DNA of 64,000 bases. Origin: Halodurantibacterium flavum. GTDB taxonomy: Bacteria > Pseudomonadota > Alphaproteobacteria > Rhodobacterales > Rhodobacteraceae. The DNA is taken from contig NZ_JBHUGH010000012.1 in the NCBI RefSeq assembly GCF_042681825.1, positions 62,001-126,000 of the forward strand. The letters are read 5' to 3'. Position 1 is the stretch's first letter. Each line of letters begins with the position of its first letter. A program made the position numbers and the translations under genes. Under the pieces are notes generated by a model. It did no database searches, was not told the DNA's origin, and saw only the letters and a program-made list of their open reading frames with translations. This document shows positions 43,368 to 52,805 of the stretch, piece by piece.

Positions 43368-45272
43368 TCAGCCCTGCGTCAGGAGATCCGCGTTCAGCAC
43401 CTGAAGCCGCAACCGAGAGGGGCGCTCCGCGTTCACGAATACCGTATTTACCGCTACGCGCCGCCGGCGTGACTGCCCCTCGGGCTCTCCGGTATTAGGA
43501 TTGACGTCATATTTCGGGAAGTTCGAGGATGAAATATCCAGCCTTACCCGATGCCCCTTCTTGAACAGGTTCGCGGTGGCAAAGGGCCGGATGGTGATGC
43601 GGAACACCTCGCCGTTCCCGATCGGTTCGGGCCGGTCGAAGCCGTTGCGATAGCGGCAGCGGAAAATCCCGTCGGTGATGTTGAGCGCATAGCCCCGCGG
43701 ATAGTCGTCGCAAGGCGGATAGACATCCACAAGCTTGGCGGTGAAATCCGTGTCGGGCGCGTCGGAGGTCACCCAAAGCTCCACCTCCACTGGCCCTGCG
43801 ACGAGCGTATCCTCGGCCAGGGGATCGGTTTCGAAGGACAGCACATCGCGGCGCGCGGACAGCGGCATGCCGGGCCGCGTGCAGCCATAGAAGGCCGCGT
43901 CCTCCACCTGGTTGAACCCGCCGCCGGTAAACACCGGTTCCCCTGAGGTCAGCGACCCGCCGATGGTCGGCACCGGGTTTGCAGGATCGAAATCATAGCT
44001 GATCGCCCCCTCCCCCGTCGCAGGCTCTGCCCCCAGCCCCATGTCGGGCCGCAGATACAGGTCCAGCGGTGCGGCTTCCGGCACCGGCCAGTCGCTGCTG
44101 GTGATCCACTGCCCGCCGTGGTTCAGATGCCCCGCCGCGGTCCGCCCGCCGCGGCCGGTGCCCATGACGAACAGATGCACCTTCGCGCCCTCATCCGCCT
44201 CTGCACCCTTCAGCCAGCGGTCGAACCACTTGATCCGATAGGTCAGCCAGTCCTCGTCCACCTGCCCGTCAAAGGTCGCGGCGGGACCGAAATCCACGTC
44301 GCCGAAGACGGTGCGCGACCGGTTGCCATGCGTCCAGGGTCCCATGATGAGCTTGAGCGGCCGATCCGGGTCGCCCTTCAGCCCCTCGTAATTCTCCAGC
44401 GTGGTCTGCACATAGGCGTCGTACCAGCTCGACATGAAGGTGGTCGCGACCTTGGGGAAGCTGTCGTAATAGCCCGCCGCATAGATGCCGACCTTCTTCC
44501 AGAAGTCGTCGAATGTTCCGCGCTGCCACTGCTCCAGCAGGTAATCCTCATATTCCGGGTTCCAGCGCACCGGCGACCGGCCCTTGCCCCAGGGCATCAC
44601 CCGGAACCAGTCCATCAGGCTTTCCGCCGCCACCGCAGGCTTCACCCGCGGGTCGGTCAGGGCCGCGCCCCCCTCCATCGCCCGGTGATAGGCCCAGGTC
44701 GCCTGCTTCAGCTCGAACGCGCCGCCCTGCCGGATGCCGCAGGTAAAGGCGTTGGAAAACCCGCCCGAATCCACCGCCATGCAGACCAGCCCGGGCGGGT
44801 TCAGGCACGCCGCCGCCATCTGCGTATGCGCGTCATAGGACAGGCCCATCATGCCCACCTTGCCGTTGCACCAGGGCTGCGCCACGATCCATTCCAGCGT
44901 ATCGAACCCGTCCTCGCCCTCGGACAGGTACTTGGTGAAATGCCCCTCGGAGGCATAGCGCCCCCGGCAATCCTGCCAGATGACGACATATCCCAGCCGC
45001 GCCAGCCTGACCGCCAGTTCGGGCCGGGTCATCGGATCGGGCCGCGCCACCGAAAGCTCGGTCCGGGGGGTGCCGGCCTTGTCATAGGGCGTCCGTTCAA
45101 GGATCACCGGCAGCGCCCCGGTCATGCCCGCGGGGCGATAGACGTCGGTCGCCAGATGCACGCCGTCCCGCATCCGCACCATGACGTTGAAATCGACGAT
45201 CACGTCATCGGGCAGGCCCGGAATACCGGCCACGGATGTGGCCGGCGCAGTGTTCACAAGGGTATCGGTCAA
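43368..45272 (-). CDS. CocE/NonD family hydrolase (peptidase S15-like esterase)
   Basis: The 634-residue protein has the Xaa-Pro dipeptidyl-peptidase-like alpha/beta-hydrolase domain with the nucleophile motif GLSYDA (Ser145), MGPWTHGN (catalytic His region), and the C-terminal jelly-roll domain (VRLDISSSNFPKYDVN). Family members split ester or amide bonds of acyl-compounds such as cocaine or cephalosporin side chains. The start is TTG 45272: it overlaps the binding protein stop as TTGA, and AAGGG lies upstream. Fifth product downstream in a peptide-transporter operon, so its substrate may be what the transporter imports. Confidence 0.9.
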   Translation of the reverse strand: MTDTLVNTAPATSVAGIPGLPDDVIVDFNVMVRMRDGVHLATDVYRPAGMTGALPVILERTPYDKAGTPRTELSVARPDPMTRPELAVRLARLGYVVIWQDCRGRYASEGHFTKYLSEGEDGFDTLEWIVAQPWCNGKVGMMGLSYDAHTQMAAACLNPPGLVCMAVDSGGFSNAFTCGIRQGGAFELKQATWAYHRAMEGGAALTDPRVKPAVAAESLMDWFRVMPWGKGRSPVRWNPEYEDYLLEQWQRGTFDDFWKKVGIYAAGYYDSFPKVATTFMSSWYDAYVQTTLENYEGLKGDPDRPLKLIMGPWTHGNRSRTVFGDVDFGPAATFDGQVDEDWLTYRIKWFDRWLKGAEADEGAKVHLFVMGTGRGGRTAAGHLNHGGQWITSSDWPVPEAAPLDLYLRPDMGLGAEPATGEGAISYDFDPANPVPTIGGSLTSGEPVFTGGGFNQVEDAAFYGCTRPGMPLSARRDVLSFETDPLAEDTLVAGPVEVELWVTSDAPDTDFTAKLVDVYPPCDDYPRGYALNITDGIFRCRYRNGFDRPEPIGNGEVFRITIRPFATANLFKKGHRVRLDISSSNFPKYDVNPNTGEPEGQSRRRRVAVNTVFVNAERPSRLRLQVLNADLLTQG

Positions 45273-46843
45273 TTTTCAGCCCTTACGTCTGTGGCAACGG
45301 TGCGTTCGGCAAGGTTCGGGGTAAAGTCGATCCCCTCCTTCGACGCCCAGTAGACCCGCTGGAAGTAGAGCGGCACGATGGCCTGATCCTCCATGGCGAT
45401 CCGGGTCGCCTCGGCCAGCTTTTCATTGCGCAGGTCGGGGTCGAACTCCTGCACCGCCTCGTTCAGCGCCGCGTCGAACTCGGGGTTGGAGTAGCGCATC
45501 CGGTTGAACCCGCCGGTCCCCGCATCCGTATCCCGGGTCTGCAACAGCGCGCGCAGGTTCGCCTCGGAATTCGGCGTCGATGCCCCGAGCGAGAAGACGA
45601 AGGCGCCGAACTCGCCATTGGTCGCAGCGCCGGCATAGACGTTATAGGGCTGCGTCACCACACCGTTCACCTGCAACCCGCCGCGGGCCAGCATCTGCCC
45701 CATCGCCTGCGCGATGTCGCCGTCCCCCGGAAACCGGTTGTTCGAGGAATAGAGCGTGATCCCGAACCCGTCAGGGAAGCCCGCCTCGGCCAGAAGCTCG
45801 CGCGCCCGTGCGGGATCGGCGGGTTCGGGCTGAAGATCCTCGGCGTAACCGCCCAGAACCGAAGGGACGATCTGCGCCGAGGCGACGGCCGCCCCGTTCA
45901 GGATGCGGTCGATGATAAGCTGCCGGTCGATCATGTGGGAAATCGCCCGCCGCACATTGGCGTCGCGGAACGGGTTCGGCTCGATCGGCTGGCCCTGCGC
46001 ATTTACCACGCCCGGCGCCGTATCATCCCGCATCGACAGCGCTAGATAGACCAGACGCCCGGAATCCACGCCATAGACCTTGAGGCCCGGCGTGTTTTCC
46101 AGCCGCGCCACGTCCGAGGGCGCCACCGCGTCGATCAGATCGACCGACCCCGACAGCAGCGCCGCCGTGCGCGCCGCATCGTTGCTGATGAAGCGGAATT
46201 CGACCGTTCCGTAATCCGGCGCCTCGCCCCAATAGTCGTCGAACCGCTCGACAGTCAGCGATTCCGCCGGGCGCCAGTTGACGAAGCGGTAGGGGCCAGT
46301 GCCGATGGCGGCCGTTCCGGCGTTGAAATCCTCGACCGAGGCGCCCTCGGCCGCGGCCTGCGAGACGATGAAGACCCGCCCGATCTGTTCCAGCAAAGCC
46401 GGGTTCGGGGAATGGGTCACGATGCGGATCGCGTGATCGTCGATCTTCTCCACCGAGGCGATGGAACTGACCATATCCGTAAAGGGCGCGGGGCTGTTCG
46501 GGATGTCCTTGACCCGTTCGAGCGAAAAGACCACGTCATCGGCGGTGAAGTCAGAGCCGTCGTGGAACTTGACGCCCTCGCGCAGCTGGATTTCCCAGGT
46601 CAGCTCGTCGATGTTTTCCCATTCGGTCGCGAGGCCGGGGGTCATCTGCAGGTTTTCATCGGTCAGCAGCAGCGGCTCAAAGATATTGTCGGCCGTCATC
46701 TGGTTGTTGCCGGTGCGCGAGAAATGCGGATCAATCGCGGAAGGCTCGGTCGAACGTCCGATCACCAGATCGGCGGCAAGGGCCGGCGTCAGGCTGGTGG
46801 TTGCCAGAAGCAGCCCGGCAAGGGCGGCGCGGAATTTCGTCAT
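45269..46843 (-). CDS. ABC transporter substrate-binding protein, peptide family
   Basis: The 524-residue precursor has a signal peptide (ALAGLLLATTSLTPALA) and the extracellular binding protein family 5 (dipeptide/oligopeptide) fold: LREGVKFHDGSDFTADDVVFSLER, NRFPGDGDIAQAM and so on. It delivers its ligand to the permease. It follows dppF with a 4-bp overlap and precedes the hydrolase, an order in which the binding protein is near the end of the operon rather than first. Confidence 0.93.
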   Translation of the reverse strand: MTKFRAALAGLLLATTSLTPALAADLVIGRSTEPSAIDPHFSRTGNNQMTADNIFEPLLLTDENLQMTPGLATEWENIDELTWEIQLREGVKFHDGSDFTADDVVFSLERVKDIPNSPAPFTDMVSSIASVEKIDDHAIRIVTHSPNPALLEQIGRVFIVSQAAAEGASVEDFNAGTAAIGTGPYRFVNWRPAESLTVERFDDYWGEAPDYGTVEFRFISNDAARTAALLSGSVDLIDAVAPSDVARLENTPGLKVYGVDSGRLVYLALSMRDDTAPGVVNAQGQPIEPNPFRDANVRRAISHMIDRQLIIDRILNGAAVASAQIVPSVLGGYAEDLQPEPADPARARELLAEAGFPDGFGITLYSSNNRFPGDGDIAQAMGQMLARGGLQVNGVVTQPYNVYAGAATNGEFGAFVFSLGASTPNSEANLRALLQTRDTDAGTGGFNRMRYSNPEFDAALNEAVQEFDPDLRNEKLAEATRIAMEDQAIVPLYFQRVYWASKEGIDFTPNLAERTVATDVRAEN

Positions 46844-47883
46844 GCTGGTATCTCCCTGTTATTGGTCTGTGTGAATCGCGGCCTTTCGGCCAGGTCGTTC
46901 AGGTGGCACGCAGCCTCTTGCCCGCCGCCGACGGGGACAAGCGCCGGGCGCTCCACCCGGCAGCGGTCCATCGCAAAGGGGCAACGCGGATGGAAATGGC
47001 ACCCCGAGGGCGGGTTGATCGGCGACGGAATCTCCCCCTTTACCGGCTGAAAGCTCCGGTGCCGCCGGTCGATGCGCGGCACCTCCTCCAGCAGCGCGGC
47101 GGTATAGGGATGGTTGGGGCTGGCAAAGATCGCCTCGGTCGGCCCGCTTTCCACCACGCGCCCCAGGTACATGATCACCACCCGGTCGGCGATATGATGC
47201 ACCACGCTCAGGTCATGGCTGATGAACAGGTAGGTCAGGTCCAGATCCTGCCGCAGCTGCATGAACAGGTTGATGACCTGCGCCTGGATGGAAATATCCA
47301 GCGCCGCGATGCTCTCATCACAGACCAGGAACTCCGGGTTCACCGCCAGCGCCCGGGCAATCCCGATCCGCTGCCGCTGCCCGCCGGAAAACTGGTGCGG
47401 GAACCGGTCGCGCATGGACGGGTCCAACCCTACCTTCTCCAACAGCCCCGCCACCAGCGCCGCCTTGTCCTTGCGCGGGATCAGCCCATGCGCCACCGGC
47501 GCCTCGCCAATGATGTCTACCACCCGCTTGCGCGGGTTCAGCGACGACATCGGGTCCTGAAAGATGATCTGCGTTTCCAGCCGCGCCTGCCGCGCCTCCT
47601 GCCCGCGCAAGCTGGCCCGGTCCTTTCCGCGAAACCGCACGGTCCCCTCGCTCGGCGGCAGCATCCCGGCGATGATCCGGCCCAGCGTGGACTTCCCGCA
47701 CCCGGATTCCCCTACCAGCCCCACGACCTCGCCCCGCCGGATGGTCAGGTTCACCCCATCCAGCGCATGCACCACCTTGCGCGTATCCCGCGCCCCCAGC
47801 TTCACCGCGATGCGTTCGGCCAAGTCAGGCTCGGTGGTAAAGCGGCGCGAAACGCCAACAGCCTCGGCAAAGACCTCGCTCAT
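46840..47883 (-). CDS. Peptide ABC transporter ATPase (DppF/OppF-type)
   Basis: The 347-residue ATPase has Walker A GESGCGKST, signature SGGQRQR, Walker B FLVCDESIAALD and the C-terminal OppF/DppF zinc-like motif GCHFHPRCPFAMDRC. The second nucleotide-binding subunit of the dpp-type importer. It overlaps its upstream partner and the binding-protein gene by 4 bp each. Confidence 0.94.
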   Translation of the reverse strand: MSEVFAEAVGVSRRFTTEPDLAERIAVKLGARDTRKVVHALDGVNLTIRRGEVVGLVGESGCGKSTLGRIIAGMLPPSEGTVRFRGKDRASLRGQEARQARLETQIIFQDPMSSLNPRKRVVDIIGEAPVAHGLIPRKDKAALVAGLLEKVGLDPSMRDRFPHQFSGGQRQRIGIARALAVNPEFLVCDESIAALDISIQAQVINLFMQLRQDLDLTYLFISHDLSVVHHIADRVVIMYLGRVVESGPTEAIFASPNHPYTAALLEEVPRIDRRHRSFQPVKGEIPSPINPPSGCHFHPRCPFAMDRCRVERPALVPVGGGQEAACHLNDLAERPRFTQTNNREIPA

Positions 47884-48857
47884 GCCCCGCCCTCCATGTT
47901 GCGCGGATGAAAACAGCGCCAGCGGTGCACGCCCTCCGACTCCGGCGGCTCCTGCAAACACCGGTCGGTGGCGAAATCGCAGCGGGTGCGGAACGCACAG
48001 CCCTCCGGCCGCTGCAACGGCGGCGGCGCGGCCCCTCGGATCTGGCGCAGCGGCTTGCCCCGCTCATTCGCCAGCGGCGCCGAATTCACCAACCCCTGCG
48101 TATAGGGATGGCGCGGCCGGTCCAGCACCTCGTCCACCGGCCCCTGTTCGACAATCTTCCCCGCGTACATCACCGCCACCCGGTCGGCCAAGCCCGCCAC
48201 AACCCCAAGGTCATGGCTGATCCAGATCAGCCCCATCCCCAGTTCCCGGCAGAGCTTCTGCACCTGCGCGAGGATCTGCGCCTGGATGGTCACATCGAGC
48301 GCCGTCGTCGGTTCGTCCGCGATGATCAGGTCCGGCCGGTGCAACAGCGCGATGGCGATCGCCACCCGCTGACGCATGCCCCCCGAAAACTCGTGCGGAT
48401 AGCTCTCGATCCGCCGCGCGGCATCCGGGATGCCCACCATCTCCAGCGCCTCGACCGACCGGCGCAGCGCCTCTGCCCGCCCCACCTTCTCATGGGCCAG
48501 AACCGTTTCCACCATATGCGTCCTGATCGACAGCACCGGGTTCAGCGTCATCATCGGGTCCTGAAAGATCATCGCGATCCGGTTGCCGCGCAGCCCGCGC
48601 AGCCGCCGTTCCGGCGCACCCAGCAGATCCTCGCCGTTGAACAGGATCTGCCCGCCCACGTTGCGCCCCGGCGGATCGACGAGACCAATGATCGAAAACC
48701 CGGTGATCGACTTGCCCGACCCGGATTCGCCCACCAGCCCCACGATCTCGCCCCGGTTCACGGTCAGGCTCACGCCATCCACCGCCTTCACCACGCCCGC
48801 GGGGGTGAAGAAATGTGTCTGAAGCTCTCTCAGATCCAGCATCGCATCCCCGCTCAT
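47880..48857 (-). CDS. Peptide ABC transporter ATPase (DppD/OppD-type)
   Basis: The 325-residue ATPase has Walker A GESGSGKS, Walker B LIIADEPTTALD, signature SGGMRQR and the C-terminal motif GCAFRTRCDFATDRC. First nucleotide-binding subunit. Its start overlaps the stop of the upstream permease gene by 4 bp. Confidence 0.94.
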   Translation of the reverse strand: MSGDAMLDLRELQTHFFTPAGVVKAVDGVSLTVNRGEIVGLVGESGSGKSITGFSIIGLVDPPGRNVGGQILFNGEDLLGAPERRLRGLRGNRIAMIFQDPMMTLNPVLSIRTHMVETVLAHEKVGRAEALRRSVEALEMVGIPDAARRIESYPHEFSGGMRQRVAIAIALLHRPDLIIADEPTTALDVTIQAQILAQVQKLCRELGMGLIWISHDLGVVAGLADRVAVMYAGKIVEQGPVDEVLDRPRHPYTQGLVNSAPLANERGKPLRQIRGAAPPPLQRPEGCAFRTRCDFATDRCLQEPPESEGVHRWRCFHPRNMEGGA

Positions 48858-49756
48858 TTCACCAGCCTCGGGTTCAGAACCTCGCGCAGCCGGTCACCCA
48901 CGATGTTGATGCTGAAGACCAGAAGCAGCAGCAGAAGCCCCGGAAACACGCTGATCCAGTAAAGCCCGGCCAGCAGCACCTGATAGCCGTTGGAAATCAG
49001 CAGCCCCAGCGATGGCTGGGTGATCGGCAGGCCGATGCCCAGGAACGAGAGCGTCGCCTCGGCCGCGATAGCGCTTGCCACCTGAATGGTGCCGATGACG
49101 ATCAGCGGCGGCAGGCAGTTCGGCAGCAGATGCCCGAAGAGGATCCGCCAATGCGACAGGCCCAGACAGCGCGCGGCCTCGACATAATCCCGGTTCACCT
49201 CGACCAGCGCCGCCGCCCGCGCCGCCCGCGCGAAATAGGCCCATTGCACGAAGACCAGCGCCAGGATCACCTTCCACACGCCCTGCCCGAAGACCGCCAG
49301 GATCATCAGCGCCACAAGGATCGTCGGAAAGCCCAGCATCAGGTCCACGAAGCGCATCAGGAACGCGTCCAGCCGCCCGCCCGCATAGGCCGCGATCAAC
49401 CCGAGCGATGCCCCGATGGCCAGCGCCAGCCCGCCCGCGATCAATCCCACACCCAGCGAGGTGCGCAGCCCGTAAAGCATCGCCGACAGCATGTCGCGCC
49501 CCTGTCCGTCGGTGCCCAGCACATAGATCATGCCGGTATAGCCTTCGGACATCGGTGGCAGCCGACTGTCGAACACGTCGATCTGCATCAGGTCATAGGG
49601 GTTCTGCGGCGCGATCCAGGGTGCGAACACCGCCGCCCCGATCAGGATCACGCAAACCACCAGCGCGATCGTCGCCTTGGTGCTGCGCAGGATCCCGTTG
49701 ACCGAGGTTGCGACGATACCCTCGCCCATGCGGGCCGGAAGCCGGAGCACAGCCAT
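48854..49756 (-). CDS. Peptide ABC transporter permease (DppC-type)
   Basis: The 300-residue protein has about six membrane helices and the inner-membrane binding-protein-dependent EAA motif (YVEAARCLGLSHWRILFGHLLPN). It overlaps dppD by 4 bp and shares one base with dppB's stop (TAATG). Confidence 0.93.
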   Translation of the reverse strand: MAVLRLPARMGEGIVATSVNGILRSTKATIALVVCVILIGAAVFAPWIAPQNPYDLMQIDVFDSRLPPMSEGYTGMIYVLGTDGQGRDMLSAMLYGLRTSLGVGLIAGGLALAIGASLGLIAAYAGGRLDAFLMRFVDLMLGFPTILVALMILAVFGQGVWKVILALVFVQWAYFARAARAAALVEVNRDYVEAARCLGLSHWRILFGHLLPNCLPPLIVIGTIQVASAIAAEATLSFLGIGLPITQPSLGLLISNGYQVLLAGLYWISVFPGLLLLLLVFSINIVGDRLREVLNPRLVK

Positions 49757-50724
49757 TAGCGTTTCCCCCGGATGCGGGGATCAAGGACGGAATACAGGAT
49801 GTCCACGATCAGGTTGATGGTGATGAACATCGCAACGATCACAAGGATGTAGGCGACGATGACGGGGCGGTCGAGGATGTTGATGCTGTCGATGATCAGC
49901 TTGCCGATCCCCGGCCAGGCAAAGATCGTCTCGGTCACCACCGCGAATGCGATCAGCGACCCGAACTCGATCCCCAGCACGGTGATGATGGGGATCATGA
50001 TGTTCTTCATCACATGGACCGAGACGATCCGCCGCCCCGAAAGCCCGCGCGCCCGCGCGAACTTGATGAAATCGAGCGGCATCGTCTCCTGCACGCCCGT
50101 CCGCGTCAGCCGGATCACCAGCGCGATCTTGGCCAGCGCAAGGTTCAGCGCCGGCAGGATCAGGTGCCGGATACCGTCCGCCGTTGCAAGGCTGGTCTCG
50201 ATGCCCAGGATCGTCCCCGTCCGCCCCCGCCCCGTGGAGGGCAACCACCCGAGGATCACCGCAAAGATCATGATCAGCATCATCCCCTGCCAGAAGTTCG
50301 GCAGCGAAAACCCGAGGATCGAGCCGGTCATCACGGTTTCCTCTGTCCGCGTCCCCGGCCGCAGCCCCGCCAGCAGGCCCAGCGGTATCCCGATCACCAG
50401 CGCCAGCAACAGCGCGCAGAACGCCAGCTCCAGCGTCGCCGGCAGCCGCTGCAGGATCACCTGCACCGCCGGCTGGTTATAGACGAACGAGGTCCCCAGA
50501 TCCCCCTGCAGCGCGCGCATCAGAAAGCCGAAATACTGAACCGGCAGCGGCTGATCGAGGCCCAGCGTCCGCGTCACCTGCGCCCGTTCCGCCGGCGTGG
50601 CATCGGCCGGCAGCAGGATTTCCAGCGGGTCGCCGATCGCATAGACGCCGACAAAGACGATGACCGACGTGATCAGCAGGACCATGATGGCCTGCAAGAG
50701 GCGACGGATCACGAAGGCCGTCAT
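49756..50724 (-). CDS. Peptide ABC transporter permease (DppB-type)
   Basis: The 322-residue permease has six helices and the EAA motif (FIKFARARGLSGRRIVSVHVMKN). It is the first gene of a minus-strand operon running dppB-dppC-dppD-dppF-binding protein-CocE hydrolase and is divergent from a LysR-type gene, 191 bp away. Confidence 0.94.
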   Translation of the reverse strand: MTAFVIRRLLQAIMVLLITSVIVFVGVYAIGDPLEILLPADATPAERAQVTRTLGLDQPLPVQYFGFLMRALQGDLGTSFVYNQPAVQVILQRLPATLELAFCALLLALVIGIPLGLLAGLRPGTRTEETVMTGSILGFSLPNFWQGMMLIMIFAVILGWLPSTGRGRTGTILGIETSLATADGIRHLILPALNLALAKIALVIRLTRTGVQETMPLDFIKFARARGLSGRRIVSVHVMKNIMIPIITVLGIEFGSLIAFAVVTETIFAWPGIGKLIIDSINILDRPVIVAYILVIVAMFITINLIVDILYSVLDPRIRGKR

Positions 50725-50850
50725 GAGCTACTGCCCCGGATCGGGCCTGGCTGGGTCGACAAAGCAGCTTCCTTCCTGTTCAGGTGTTCTTTTTTGAGGA
50801 AGGCTTACAAAGCTGTCCCGTTGCCGCAACTTTATGATCTTTTCACGCCA

Positions 50851-50873
50851 GTCTATGCAAGTTACGCATAGAC
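50851..50873. promoter_or_regulatory. LysR-type operator, perfect palindrome
   Basis: GTCTATGC (50851-50858), 7 bp, GCATAGAC (50866-50873): perfect 8-bp inverted repeat containing a T-N11-A core, the classical LysR recognition site. It lies 43 bp before the lysR start and 127 bp before dppB, so it can serve both. Binding inferred. Confidence 0.7.
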
Positions 50874-50887
50874 AAGAACTCCGCAGC

Positions 50888-50904
50888 GCATAGTCAGCAT
50901 AGAC
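50888..50904. promoter_or_regulatory. Further LysR half-sites
   Basis: GCATAG (50888-50893) and GCATAGAC (50897-50904), the same half-site as in the palindrome, repeated 12-28 nt before the lysR ATG. Such extra sites often act as the lower-affinity activation site of a LysR regulator. Here they are in the lysR leader, which suggests autorepression. Confidence 0.55.
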
Positions 50905-50915
50905 CGTAGAGGCAC

Positions 50916-51845
50916 ATGAAACTCAAGGACCTTGAAGCCTATCGCGCCGTTCTCGGCACCGGATCGACGCAGGCGGCGGCAGACATGCTCGGTATCTCTC
51001 AGTCCGCCGTAAGCCGCCGGATTTCCCAGCTGGAAGAAGACCTTGGCCTGCAACTCTTTGTGCGGGACCGCGCGCGGCTTGTCCCGACCCGCGCCAGCCG
51101 CCATCTAGACCGGCACGCACAGGACCTGCTTGAACGGCTGTTCTTTCTCAACGAGGCCGCGGATGAACTGCGGCAGGGGCGCGGGCCTGCGACTGTGCTG
51201 CGAATCGCGGTGCCGGCCAGCATGTCGCGGGTCATCCTGCCAGAGATCATCGCCTCTTTCCTGCCGCTGCATCCCGAGGTCCGGTTCGAGGTGATGCACG
51301 GACCCTATGATGCCATCACCCGGATGCTGCACGCGCGTCAGGCCGAGATCGGCCTCTTGCGCCTTCCGCTGGCGGAACCGGGGCTGGAGCTTTCGCCGAT
51401 CGTCACCGCGTCATCCGTCTGTGTCATGCCCGTGGGGCACCCGCTTGCCGAATTGCCGGAAGTCCGGCCCTATGATCTGCGGCAGCACGATCTTGTGTTG
51501 CTGGGCTGGCGGCGCGCGCCCCGCCGCGACCTGGATCTGGCCTTCGCGATGGCGGGCATCAAGCCGAATGTGCGGATCGAGACGCATTCGGTCAGTTCCG
51601 CCTGCGGCCTTGTCGCCAAGGGGCTCGGTGTTTCGATCGTCAATTCCCTGCTTGTGCGGGAATGCCTCGATCTGCCGATCGTCCTTCGGCCATTCCGGCC
51701 CGATATTCCGCACCGTTTCGTCCTTGCCTATTCCAACCAGCCCGAACTGCCCGAACCGGGGCGCCAGTTCGCGACATTCGCCGCGGCGGCGCTGGAACGG
51801 CTCGCTGCCTCGTCCGGGGAGGCTGACGCGCCGCCCTCGAATTAA
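50916..51845 (+). CDS. LysR family transcriptional regulator of the peptide/ester operon
   Basis: The 309-residue protein has the N-terminal winged helix (AVLGTGSTQAAADMLGISQSAVSRRISQLEEDLG) and a co-inducer-binding domain (LRIAVPASMSR onward). It is divergent from the dppBCDF-binding protein-esterase operon, with palindromic LysR sites between. The likely inducer is a compound made or imported by that operon; this is inference. Confidence 0.94.
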   Translation: MKLKDLEAYRAVLGTGSTQAAADMLGISQSAVSRRISQLEEDLGLQLFVRDRARLVPTRASRHLDRHAQDLLERLFFLNEAADELRQGRGPATVLRIAVPASMSRVILPEIIASFLPLHPEVRFEVMHGPYDAITRMLHARQAEIGLLRLPLAEPGLELSPIVTASSVCVMPVGHPLAELPEVRPYDLRQHDLVLLGWRRAPRRDLDLAFAMAGIKPNVRIETHSVSSACGLVAKGLGVSIVNSLLVRECLDLPIVLRPFRPDIPHRFVLAYSNQPELPEPGRQFATFAAAALERLAASSGEADAPPSN

Positions 51846-51903
51846 GGCCACGTTCAGATTTTGCCCCTAAACCTTGAACCGGGTGTGAACGTGGGGTGGT
51901 GCT

Positions 51904-52755
51904 ATGGCGCTTGCGAATGCAAAGCCGGTCATCATCAAGCGGAAGAAGGTTGTTGCGGCAGGTCACCACGGCGGGGCGTGGAAGGTGGCCTATGCGGATT
52001 TCGTGACCGCCATGATGGCCTTCTTCCTGCTGATGTGGCTGATCAACGTGACGACGGAACAACAGCGCAAGGGGCTCGCGGATTACTTCAATCCCACGGT
52101 CCCTATTTCCCGCACCGCCGCAGGCGGGACCGGCGTGATGGGCGGAACCGATCCGCGGACCGAGGACAGCGCCGCCAGCGCGGGCCGGGGTGCCAGCAGC
52201 ATATCGCCCAGCGACGAACGTCAGGCCGTCGGTCAGACCGGCACCGACCCGCAGCAGATGGAAGAGCTTTCGCAGGAACAGCTCGAATCCATCGAAGAGG
52301 CGCTACTGGCCCGCACCGGCGAAAGCGCGATGCGCGAACAGCTTTTGCGCCATATCGTGACACGCATCACGGATGAAGGGCTCATCGTCGAGATCTTCGA
52401 TCTGGAGGACGCGCCGCTTTTTCAGGGCGAAACCGCGGAACCACGGACGATCACAATCGCGCTGGCAGAGATCATCGCAGACACTTTCGCGCTGGTGCGG
52501 AACGGGGTCGCGATCAACGGCCACACACGGGTCTATCCGATCATGATACGGGAAAATCCGGTCTGGCATCTTTCCAGCCAGCGGGCAGAGACGATGCGGG
52601 TTCTGCTGACGGATCATGACCTTGAGGATCGCCGGATCAGGCGTGTCGCGGGCCATGCCGACCGGCAGCCCGCAATGCGCAATCCGATGTCGGCGCGCAA
52701 CAACCGGCTGGAGGTCATTCTTTTGCGCCGCTCGCCGGCATTAGGACGATCTTAA
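51904..52755 (+). CDS. motB: Flagellar motor stator protein MotB
   Basis: The 283-residue protein has one membrane helix near the N-terminus with the proton-carrying Asp32 (AYADFVTAMMAFFLLMWL), a Gly/Ser/Asp-rich linker, and a C-terminal OmpA-like peptidoglycan-binding domain (HADRQPAMRNPMSARNNRLEV). It anchors the stator. It is 12 kb away from motA in this window, unlike the usual motAB pair. GTGGGGTGG precedes ATG 51904. Confidence 0.95.
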   Translation: MALANAKPVIIKRKKVVAAGHHGGAWKVAYADFVTAMMAFFLLMWLINVTTEQQRKGLADYFNPTVPISRTAAGGTGVMGGTDPRTEDSAASAGRGASSISPSDERQAVGQTGTDPQQMEELSQEQLESIEEALLARTGESAMREQLLRHIVTRITDEGLIVEIFDLEDAPLFQGETAEPRTITIALAEIIADTFALVRNGVAINGHTRVYPIMIRENPVWHLSSQRAETMRVLLTDHDLEDRRIRRVAGHADRQPAMRNPMSARNNRLEVILLRRSPALGRS

Positions 52756-52805
52756 ACCGTGGGCTGCAAGCTGCGTGAGAATCTTCTGATCCAGAAAGGC
52801 GCAGC

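Noticed and set aside
50771..50803. Hairpin CCTTCC / GGAAGG in the dppB leader
   Set aside because: Only 6 bp with a 21-nt loop; too weak to call.
51846..51903. Possible sigma-54 promoter before motB (GG and GC near 51847-51865)
   Set aside because: The GG and GC dinucleotides are 15 bp apart; the fixed spacing needed is 10 bp.
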